Assembly (NCBI GenBank): GCA_963837325.1
Contig: CAWIMV010000004.1
Coordinates: 11,421 to 75,420, forward strand
Source: CAVQKZ01 sp963837325
GTDB lineage: Bacteria; Actinomycetota; Actinomycetes; Mycobacteriales; Jatrophihabitantaceae
Length of the DNA: 64,000 nucleotides
Direction of reading: 5' to 3'
Part shown: positions 24,152-31,327 of the stretch, in pieces
Numbering within the stretch: position 1 is the stretch's first letter
How the letters are laid out: every line of letters starts with the position of its first letter
The notes under the pieces: model-generated
Database searches by the model: none
What the model saw: only the letters and a program-made list of their open reading frames with translations
What the model was told of the DNA's origin: nothing
Made by a program: the position numbers and the translations under genes

Positions 24152-24858
24152 GCAGCACCGCGGCTGCACGGCAAACGGCGTCGGAGGCCGACCACTCGTT
24201 GCCCGAGGCGGTACGGGCGGCGTGGCGATCTGCTCGTCGCTCCGGCCTCATTGCCCCGGAATTGCCGTCCATTCTGTTCGTGGCCGTCGCCTCCTGCACC
24301 GGCTTCTGGTGGGGGCTCGGGATCGGCGCGCTGGCCGTCGTCGCAGTTCTCGGCGCACGACTGCGTCGCGCCCTGCCGACGCGCACCGTCGTAGGCGGAG
24401 CGGTCGGCCTCGCCATCGCGGCGAGCATCGCGTACCGGACCGGCGTGGCTGCTAGCGGCGTGCTGTCCGACGTCTGTATCGACCTTGGCCTCGCCGCCGT
24501 CCTCGCCGGATCAATCGTCGTGCGCCGACCTCTGTTCGGAGTGCTGTGGAGCCTCGTGCGTCGCGAGCCGCTGCCGTTTCGAGCGAGTCGCTCCGCCCGC
24601 CGTGCCTACAACTTGATGACTGGAATTGCCGCTGTCGCGCTCGCCATCCGGTCGCTTGCGCTGGCCGTCGTGTACGTCCGCGACGAGCAAATTGCCTGGC
24701 TGCTCGCCGTTAAGATCGTCTTGGGGCTGCCCGTCACGCTCGTGGTCATCGCCGCCGCCTATGCCGCAGCCGGTGTGCACGACGACGACAGCCAGGCGGA
24801 GCAGACCACGGGGCAGACCACCGAGCAGACCACGTACGGGAAGGGGGTGTCCGCATGA
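24148..24858 (+). CDS. VC0807/DUF3159-like membrane protein
   Basis: 236 aa. Five or six hydrophobic segments are visible, with LPSILFVAVASCTGFWWGLG first and LAVVYVRDEQIAWLLAVKIV late, in the pattern of intracellular-septation/VC0807-type proteins. The C-terminal tail (about 210-232) contains three 12-nt tandem repeats (24798-24833) coding QTTGQTTEQTT. Start and stop both overlap neighbours (ATGA). Function unknown. Confidence 0.7.
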   Translation: MSSTAAARQTASEADHSLPEAVRAAWRSARRSGLIAPELPSILFVAVASCTGFWWGLGIGALAVVAVLGARLRRALPTRTVVGGAVGLAIAASIAYRTGVAASGVLSDVCIDLGLAAVLAGSIVVRRPLFGVLWSLVRREPLPFRASRSARRAYNLMTGIAAVALAIRSLALAVVYVRDEQIAWLLAVKIVLGLPVTLVVIAAAYAAAGVHDDDSQAEQTTGQTTEQTTYGKGVSA

Positions 24859-25817
24859 GCACGATGGTGGCCGAACCGCGGATTGCTCTGGTGCCCGACC
24901 TGTCGATGCTGTCGCTGAGCCTGCACGCGCTGCTCGGCGAACGCGGTGGGATACCCGAACGCCTGCGGTTGCGCTTGCGCACCGTGCTGTCCGGGCCGTC
25001 GGCGCAGGATGCGTTCGGCCCGATCGTGCGGCTGAGCGGTGCCCGTCGGCAGATGCCCTCGGCTGTCGCACCGCTGCTACCGGTCGCCGACGTCGCCTTC
25101 GAGGCGCAAATCGCCGCGCTGCGCGACAACCACAGCGACCTGCGCAAGGACCTGGCCGCGCTCTACCCCGCGCAGCTACCACCGGCCTGGCGACGGGCCG
25201 CCGACAATCCTGCGCGCTGGTCGCGGGCGGTCGCAGACACCTTGAACGACGCCTGGAGCGCCATCGGCTCACAGGCCTGGCGGCAGGGCCGGTCGTTGAT
25301 CGACCGCGAGTTCCGCCGGGTCGGACTCGCGATCGCGCGCGGCGCTGCCGACGGTCTGATCAACTCACTGTCCCCGCGGATCTGTTACGACCAGGACGCC
25401 GTGTTGATCGACCGACGGGTCCGCGTACGACTGCGGGGCAGACGGATCGTCATGGCCCCGATGATCTCCGCTCCTGGCTCGATCGTCGTCGAACGCGACG
25501 ATCCCGATGCTGTCGTCATCGGATACGCCCTGCCCCGCTCCCTGCAGGCCTGGCACGCTGAGCCGGTCCGGACCCGCTCCGCGCACGACCCGCTCAGCGT
25601 CGTCCTCGGCCCGGTACGCGCCACGATTTTGCGACTGTTGCACCGGCAACTGAGCATGAGCCAACTCGCCACCGAACTGCGCTGCGCCCCGAGCACCGTC
25701 ACACACCACTGCAACGGACTCGAGTCTGCCGGACTGATCGCGCGCCTCCGCGACGGAAAAACCGTATGGATCTCACGCACCGTACGCGGCGCGGAAATGG
25801 TTGACCTGCTGAGCTGA
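24855..25817 (+). CDS. ArsR-type winged-helix regulator with large N-terminal domain
   Basis: 320 aa. The C-terminal 75 residues are a winged helix: VLGPVRATILRLLHRQLSMS, then LATELRCAPSTVTHHCNGLE. The 235-residue N-terminal domain (DUF5937-like; LSLHALLGERGG and LRKDLAALYPAQLPPAWRR) is all-alpha at first, then beta-rich. It has no metal-binding Cys motif, so metal sensing is unlikely. It is the third gene of an overlapping TetR-membrane protein-ArsR unit, an unusual two-regulator arrangement. Confidence 0.78.
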   Translation: MSTMVAEPRIALVPDLSMLSLSLHALLGERGGIPERLRLRLRTVLSGPSAQDAFGPIVRLSGARRQMPSAVAPLLPVADVAFEAQIAALRDNHSDLRKDLAALYPAQLPPAWRRAADNPARWSRAVADTLNDAWSAIGSQAWRQGRSLIDREFRRVGLAIARGAADGLINSLSPRICYDQDAVLIDRRVRVRLRGRRIVMAPMISAPGSIVVERDDPDAVVIGYALPRSLQAWHAEPVRTRSAHDPLSVVLGPVRATILRLLHRQLSMSQLATELRCAPSTVTHHCNGLESAGLIARLRDGKTVWISRTVRGAEMVDLLS

Positions 25818-25925
25818 ACCGTCCACGAAAAGACGCCCGAGACACGATACGTCCGGTCCATGGCCTGGAAGTCGCCGTAACGCTCCGCCTCGTTCACCAG
25901 TTCGGTTCTTGAGCTCGCAGGCGAG

Positions 25926-26585
25926 TCACGATGCGGTCAGTTGCTGCAGGAAAGCCTTCGGTGCGAGCCCCAAGCCAAGATCGTGCGCGCCGTGCCGGTG
26001 CAGGGCGAACGTCCCATCGCGCGCGACTTTCAACATCGTGCTCGCAGCGTGTGTCCTGCTGAGGTCGCGTCGCCGGTCACCGTCGATGACGGGTGCGTCG
26101 TCGCCAAAGCTGGCGAGTGCCTCGACCGCGGTGGTGGCAGGCTGTTGGCCGGTGCGATTGGCGCTGCTGCCGTAGAGCCGCGGGAACTGATCCCACAGTT
26201 GCGCAGTAGCGGTCCAGTGTCCGTTGAACACGGCCAGGAAGCCATTGCGCACCGCGGGGTTGATCCAGTCCGGGCGAGGCGCGCCGTCGCGTAACGGAAC
26301 GAGCAGCGACAACCGTCTCCGCAGCATTACGACGAGCCTCGGCAACGTGCGAGCTGGGACGTCGAAGCCGGTCGCGACCTGTTGCCACTCGGCCTGGTTG
26401 TGCAGCGAGATCGCGACGTTCTGCTCGAGCGGCCGGCCTTTGAGCAGGTTCACCGCTCGTGGGCTGGTCGCGACGATGCCGTAGGTCATCGGACTGGGAT
26501 TCGGCACGATGACCGCGCGCCCGACCTCCAGTCCCGCACATGCCTCCGCGAGACCGGGCAGTTCGCGCGGCTCGGCATCGGCCAT
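25926..26585 (-). CDS. Sua5/YrdC/YciO-family protein
   Basis: 219 aa. SPMTYGIVATSPRAVNLLKG followed by RPLEQNVAIS matches the TYG and KGRP motifs of YrdC-type threonylcarbamoyl-AMP synthases. YGSSANRTGQQPATTAVEAL carries the SSAN motif, and SFGDDAPVIDGD is also family-like. ATG 26585 has GGAG 7 nt upstream. The gene lies 30 nt downstream of the MFS gene, at the end of an acyl-CoA-type catabolic operon, which is an odd place for a tRNA-modification enzyme. It may be a specialised paralogue. Its role is open. Confidence 0.75.
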   Translation of the reverse strand: MADAEPRELPGLAEACAGLEVGRAVIVPNPSPMTYGIVATSPRAVNLLKGRPLEQNVAISLHNQAEWQQVATGFDVPARTLPRLVVMLRRRLSLLVPLRDGAPRPDWINPAVRNGFLAVFNGHWTATAQLWDQFPRLYGSSANRTGQQPATTAVEALASFGDDAPVIDGDRRRDLSRTHAASTMLKVARDGTFALHRHGAHDLGLGLAPKAFLQQLTAS

Positions 26586-26615
26586 GGGTTCGCTCCGTTC
26601 TCCTGGGTCGACCGG

Positions 26616-28097
26616 TTACCGGTTGGGCAGCATGGCATTCCCGGGCTGCACGCCCGCTGCGTCTTCGTTTCGTGCGGTCGAAATCAGCGCGACGGGCGTG
26701 TTGGGCGTGTTGGGCGCGACGCTGGAGTCGGGTTCGACGAGTGCACCGACGACCCGACCGTTGCTCTGGGGCCCGAACACACCGACGGTGAGGACCGCGA
26801 CGACGATGCAGACCGCGATGATGGTGAGCAACGTGGACGCGCCGTGATCGTCCAGGAGCGGAACCAGGATGAACGGCATGGCGCCGCTGGAGAGGCGGGA
26901 CAGCGAGTAGACCCAGCTTGACGCGGTGGCTCGCAGCCGGGTCGGGAAGATCTCGGCCTGATAGATGTGGAAGGCGTTGGACAGGATGTACGTCGCCATC
27001 GTGTAGCCCACGCCGAAGAAGATGATGGCCGCCGGTGACGACGCCGAGGCGAAGCCGATGCCGAACAGAGCCATCCCGAATCCGGCCAAGACGAGTTGAT
27101 GCTTGCGTTCGACGCGTTCGACGAACAGCAATGACAGCGCCGATCCCGCCGGAGCGCCGAGATACGACAACGCGGTGTAGAGCAAGGCCTCCGTGGTGTC
27201 GTAGCCCTTGCTGAGCAGGATCAGCGGAACGAGGGTGCCGAATCCGTAGGCTGCGAAGGGCTGCAGAACGTGGAACACAGCCATGATCCCGAAGCGGCGA
27301 CCGTAGGGCGGACGGAATAGGTCTCGCAAGTGCGTGCGAGCTCCGGCCACCGGACTGCTCGCGGCGACGGGTTCAGCAAGCGCGATGCCGGCCCGTCGCG
27401 CTTCGGCCTCGAGTTGCTCGACAATGCGCTCCGCTTCTTGATGGCGCCCCACCGACTCCAGCCAACGCGGCGATTCAGTGGCCGTGGCGCGTAGGACGTA
27501 CGCAACGACTGCGCCGCAGGCCCCGATGAGGAACATCCATCGCCAGCCCGGAAGCCCCAGCGGGTGCAACGGCAACATCCACCTCCCGAGGAACCCGGCG
27601 ATCGGAATACCGAGGTATCCGACAGTGAGGGCGATGGCGAGGTAGTGACCACGTTTCTTCGCCGGCAGCAAGTCACTCAGGTAGGTGTCGACCAGCGGTG
27701 GCACCGCGCCGATGCCGAGGCCGGCCAGGAACCTGGTGCCGATGAGCATCCATGGTCCGGTGCTCAGGGCCCCCAGCAGCGCGAACAGGGAGTAGAACGC
27801 GACGCCCATGATGATGGTGTCCCGCCGGCCCCACTTGTCGGCGATGCGACCGATGGTCACAGCTCCGACGAACATGCCGAAGAAGACCGACGCGAGCAGG
27901 TATTTCAACAGCCCTGAATGCATGTGGAACTGCTTGGTCAGGATGGTTGCCGCGATGCCGGCGAGGTAGATTTCGTAGAGCTCGAAGATCAAAACCAGAC
28001 TGATGAACGCAACCGCGCGACGGTGCGTTCGGGTGATGGGCAACCGGTCCAGACGGCTGTGCACCGTACCGACCGTAGGCCCGCTTCCTTCGGACAT
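26616..28097 (-). CDS. MFS transporter, sugar/organic-acid type
   Basis: 493 aa, twelve transmembrane segments. The loop 2-3 signature is GRIADKWGRRDTII, and LIGTRFLAGLGIGAVPPLVD and TESPRWLESVGRHQEAERI are typical of the sugar porter/aromatic-acid branch. AGGAGG lies 7 nt before ATG 28097. It starts 11 nt after the lyase-like gene and probably imports the carboxylic acid that the CoA-transferase and lyase degrade. Confidence 0.9.
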   Translation of the reverse strand: MSEGSGPTVGTVHSRLDRLPITRTHRRAVAFISLVLIFELYEIYLAGIAATILTKQFHMHSGLLKYLLASVFFGMFVGAVTIGRIADKWGRRDTIIMGVAFYSLFALLGALSTGPWMLIGTRFLAGLGIGAVPPLVDTYLSDLLPAKKRGHYLAIALTVGYLGIPIAGFLGRWMLPLHPLGLPGWRWMFLIGACGAVVAYVLRATATESPRWLESVGRHQEAERIVEQLEAEARRAGIALAEPVAASSPVAGARTHLRDLFRPPYGRRFGIMAVFHVLQPFAAYGFGTLVPLILLSKGYDTTEALLYTALSYLGAPAGSALSLLFVERVERKHQLVLAGFGMALFGIGFASASSPAAIIFFGVGYTMATYILSNAFHIYQAEIFPTRLRATASSWVYSLSRLSSGAMPFILVPLLDDHGASTLLTIIAVCIVVAVLTVGVFGPQSNGRVVGALVEPDSSVAPNTPNTPVALISTARNEDAAGVQPGNAMLPNR

Positions 28098-28108
28098 CGT
28101 GAAGCCTC

Positions 28109-28999
28109 CTATGACATTTCATTGATTGATCGTGCGCTGAGCGGCGTGGCCCGGCCCAGCGATCGCTTGATGACGACGACGGCGTCGGCCAGCGCGCTCT
28201 CATCGATCCCCGTGGCGATGCCACGGGCATGCAGGTGGGCGACGAGGTCTTCGGTCGCAACGTTGGGACCCGCTCCGGGCGCGAACGGACATCCGCCGTA
28301 ACCACCGGCCGCGCTGTCGAAATCGTTGATGCCTGCGGCTATCGCGGCATCCACGGTGGACAGCGCCTGGCCGTGCGCATTGTGCAGGTGCAAGCCGAAC
28401 AACACGCCGGGCAACGTGCTACGCACGGTGTCGAGCGAGCGCAGCACCTGAGCCGCGGAGGCCGTGCCGAGCGTGTCGGCCAGCACGATGCGGCCGATAC
28501 CCATGTCCGTGAACCGTCGTGCCACCGCCAGCAACTCCGAGGGTGCAATTTCGCCGTTGAACGGGCAGACGAATGCGGTCGAGATACCGGCGGTGAACTG
28601 AACTTCTGGGTGGGCCGTGACTGCCGCCGCAAGGTCTGCGAGTGCCGCGTCGACGTCGCGGCCGGCATTGGCTCGGCTGTGTTCCGGACTGGCCGAGGCG
28701 ACTACGGTGATCTGCCGCGCACCGGCGGAAATCGCTTGGCGTATGCCGCGGCCGTGCAATGCCAGCACGTGATAGTGCACGGACACATCGCGGGGAAGCC
28801 TGGCAACCAGTTCTGCAGCCCCCGCCATCTGCGGCACGCGTCCGGGGTTCACGAATGACGCTACCTCGATGTGTCGCAACCCTGCTGCCACCAGCGCGTT
28901 TGCGATAGCGAGCCGGTCTGATACGGGCACCAGCACCGGCTCGTCCTGCAGCCCGTCGCGTAGCACGACGTCCCGGATGGTGATCTGACTGGTTTTCAA
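28109..28999 (-). CDS. HMG-CoA lyase-like (HMGL/DRE-TIM) enzyme
   Basis: 296 aa, the usual length. IRDVVLRDGLQDE provides the catalytic Arg and metal Asp, GLHLHNAHGQALSTVD the metal His pair, and GGYGGCPFAPGAGPNVATED the catalytic Cys loop with the Glu-Asp tail. It probably cleaves a 3-hydroxy-3-methyl-acyl-CoA or citramalyl-type CoA ester to acetyl-CoA or pyruvate. The start is TTG 28999, with GGAGG upstream, overlapping the CoA-transferase stop (TTGA). The exact substrate is not evident. Confidence 0.85.
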   Translation of the reverse strand: MKTSQITIRDVVLRDGLQDEPVLVPVSDRLAIANALVAAGLRHIEVASFVNPGRVPQMAGAAELVARLPRDVSVHYHVLALHGRGIRQAISAGARQITVVASASPEHSRANAGRDVDAALADLAAAVTAHPEVQFTAGISTAFVCPFNGEIAPSELLAVARRFTDMGIGRIVLADTLGTASAAQVLRSLDTVRSTLPGVLFGLHLHNAHGQALSTVDAAIAAGINDFDSAAGGYGGCPFAPGAGPNVATEDLVAHLHARGIATGIDESALADAVVVIKRSLGRATPLSARSINEMS

Positions 29000-30207
29000 A
29001 TCACCCTCCTTGCGCGGTGTTCGGCGAGCTCGTCCTCGGCGATCCCGAGGAGGTCTCGCAGTACCTGCTCGGTGTGTTCACCCAGGTTGGGGCCGGGCCA
29101 GCGCACGTCGCCGGCTGCTCCGGGCAGGGTGGGCACCACGCCGGGAAACCGGATCTCCTCGGCTTCGCCGTCGATCACGACCTCGAGCGGACGCAGCATC
29201 CCCCTGGCGTGATAGTGCTCGTCCGTCGCGATGGCCTCCGCGTCGTAAACGGGACCGGCCGGCACGCCCGCGTTGTTGAGGATCCGCACCGCCTTGATCG
29301 CGTCCTGGCGTGCGGTCCAGTCGTTGATCGCTGCGTCAAGTTCGGCGCGCCTGGCATAACGTGCATCACCGTTCGCAAGCGTCGGGTCGTCGGCGAGATC
29401 GCCACGGCCGATAGTGCTCATCAACCGGTTGAAGGCACGACTGGAGTTGCCCGCAATCATCACCGACTGTCCGTCCGCGGTCGCATAGATGCCGCTCGGC
29501 ACCACGCCGGGCAGGCTGCCGGCCGTGCGTTCACGCACAACGCCGTAGGCGTCGTAGTCGGGAACCAGCGACTCCATCAACATGAAGGCCGCCTCGTACA
29601 GACCGACGTCAACGACGCGCATCCCGCTGCGATCGTGCCCGCGCGCCTTGGCGAGCAACAGCATCAGCGCACCCAGCGCACCGTAGAGCCCAGCGGTCGT
29701 ATCCGCGATCGGTGCCGCCGGACGCACCGGAGGACGGTCCGGATATCCGGTTACGTGGCGCAAGCCGCCGAACGCCTCGGCGACCCCGCCGAAACCGGCG
29801 TGGTCCCGGTACGGGCCGGTCTGCCCGTACCCGGAGATTCGGACGAGGACGACCTCGGGATTGGCCTGCTCGAGTTGCTCCGGTCCCAAGCCCCAGCGTT
29901 CGAGCGTGCCGGGGCGGAAGTTCTCTATGACCACGTCGACCTGCCCGACCAGGCGCAAGGCGATGGCACGGCCGGCATCGGTACGCAGGTCGAGCGTGAC
30001 GGACTTCTTGTTCCGCGCGACGGTACGAAACAGCATCGAGGTTTCACCGCGGTGCCGTCGCCAGCCCCGTAACTCATCCCCGCCGTCCGGCTGCTCAACC
30101 TTGATCACCTCCGCACCGAAATCCGCAAACAGGCGGGCCGCGAATGGGCCGGCGATGAAGTTGCCCAGCTCGAGGACGCGTAACCCGGTCAGCGGTGCGT
30201 CAGCCAC
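28996..30207 (-). CDS. CaiB/BaiF family (class III) CoA-transferase
   Basis: 403 aa. Typical features are GLRVLELGNFIAGPFAARLF, GAEVIKVEQPDGGD, KSVTLDLRTDAGR, and the catalytic Asp in PIADTTAGLYGALG (about residue 169). It would move CoA from a donor such as succinyl-CoA to the acid imported by the MFS protein, giving the substrate of the lyase. The start is GTG 30207; the RBS is weak (GGA 8 nt upstream). It is first in the minus-strand operon and divergent from the XRE regulator. Confidence 0.9.
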   Translation of the reverse strand: MADAPLTGLRVLELGNFIAGPFAARLFADFGAEVIKVEQPDGGDELRGWRRHRGETSMLFRTVARNKKSVTLDLRTDAGRAIALRLVGQVDVVIENFRPGTLERWGLGPEQLEQANPEVVLVRISGYGQTGPYRDHAGFGGVAEAFGGLRHVTGYPDRPPVRPAAPIADTTAGLYGALGALMLLLAKARGHDRSGMRVVDVGLYEAAFMLMESLVPDYDAYGVVRERTAGSLPGVVPSGIYATADGQSVMIAGNSSRAFNRLMSTIGRGDLADDPTLANGDARYARRAELDAAINDWTARQDAIKAVRILNNAGVPAGPVYDAEAIATDEHYHARGMLRPLEVVIDGEAEEIRFPGVVPTLPGAAGDVRWPGPNLGEHTEQVLRDLLGIAEDELAEHRARRVI

Positions 30208-30278
30208 CGCGCGTGTCCATCAACGAGCCCCCCGCAGGTCAGTAGACAGAAAGGATTGCGGGATGTCGGTAAGCGGAC

Positions 30279-30326
30279 CAGACCTGTTGTAATAGTGGTA
30301 CTGGTACTACCAGCGGCTCAGGTCTG
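30279..30326. promoter_or_regulatory. Inverted repeat in the divergent promoter region of the CoA-transferase operon
   Basis: CAGACCTG (30279-30286) and CAGGTCTG (30319-30326) are perfect 8-bp arms, 32 bp apart. Between them TGGTACTGGTACTACCA forms a shorter imperfect repeat. The element lies 24 nt before the regulator start and about 70 nt from the CoA-transferase start. It is a reasonable operator for the divergent XRE regulator. Confidence 0.45.
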
Positions 30327-30349
30327 CTCAACTCTCGAGAGGGAGCACC

Positions 30350-31165
30350 ATGCCATCGGCTCAGGACGCGCTCGGCGATCACGCCAGCCGACTGGAGTTG
30401 GCGCACTTCCTCCGTGCCCGCCGGGGTCGCATCACTGCTGCCTCAGTCGGTTTGCCGACCAGCCCGCGCCGCCGCGCGCCGGGATTGCTCCGGGAGGAGG
30501 TCGCCGCGCTGGCCGGGGTGAGCACGGCCTGGTACACGTTCTTGGAGCAGGCACGCCCGATTCACCCCTCCGGTGAGGTGCTCGACCGCATTGCCGATGC
30601 CCTGCGTTTCGACGACGACGAGCGCCGGCACCTGGTCCGGCTGGCCTTGGGTCATGAGCTCGGCGATCGCGAATCCGTGCCCCCGTCGATCGATGTCGAA
30701 GCGGCGCGGACGCTCGTGTCCTCGCTCGGGCACTCGCCCCATCCCATCTATTCCACTACCTGGAACGGGGACATCCTCGCCTGGAACGAGGCGTCGGTGG
30801 AGTGGTACACCGACTGGGGCCGGCTGCCCGCAGAGCGTCGCAACATCTTCTGGTGGTTCTACGCCGATCCGCACGCGGTGGCCCGCGTCCCCGACTGGGA
30901 GCATGAGACGAACGACATCGTCGCCCGACTGCGCGCGACCTATGCCCGAGTCGAGGCTCGTCCCGGCATCGACCGCCTCGTCGCGGATCTGAGCGAACAC
31001 AGCCCAGCGTTCAGCACAGCCTGGACAAACTACGAGGTCGCCGCGCAGCGCAGCAAACCACGTCGCATGATTCACCCGCGGCTGGGCGAGCGAACCTACC
31101 GCATCACCGTGCTGGTGGTGGCCGACAACCCGGCGCTGGGACTCGCCGTTCACGCCCCCGAGTAG
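30350..31165 (+). CDS. XRE regulator with MmyB-like ligand domain
   Basis: 271 aa. The HTH part contains LAHFLRARRGRI, RRAPGLLREEVAALAGVSTA and WYTFLEQARPIHPSGEVLDR. The C-terminal domain has the MmyB-type pattern: YSTTWNGDILAWNEASVEWY, RNIFWWFYADPHAR-like segments and VADLSEHSPAFSTAW. GGGAG precedes ATG 30350. It is divergent from the CoA-transferase operon and is the most likely local regulator, perhaps binding an acyl ligand. Confidence 0.88.
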   Translation: MPSAQDALGDHASRLELAHFLRARRGRITAASVGLPTSPRRRAPGLLREEVAALAGVSTAWYTFLEQARPIHPSGEVLDRIADALRFDDDERRHLVRLALGHELGDRESVPPSIDVEAARTLVSSLGHSPHPIYSTTWNGDILAWNEASVEWYTDWGRLPAERRNIFWWFYADPHAVARVPDWEHETNDIVARLRATYARVEARPGIDRLVADLSEHSPAFSTAWTNYEVAAQRSKPRRMIHPRLGERTYRITVLVVADNPALGLAVHAPE

Positions 31166-31327
31166 GTCGAGGTTCAGTGGCGGCTTCCGCACTCCACTAC
31201 GGCGCCTGAAACGGGCCTCCCTCGTTGCCTTCAGTTTATACCCGATTCGCAACCCTCATGAGGCGCCGATTTGTGCTGCATACTCGGCCGTCGCAACCTG
31301 CGAACCAATCGAAGTGGAGCGGCGGAG

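Noticed and set aside
25818..25925. Possible gene remnant on the minus strand near 25897
   Set aside because: About 25 residues look protein-like but match no family I know, and the frame then runs antisense to the ArsR-type gene.
31166..31327. RAE upstream of rph
   Set aside because: I searched for the CTTG-CGG-CAAG core and found none. The CCTCATGAGG palindrome there has a different sequence.
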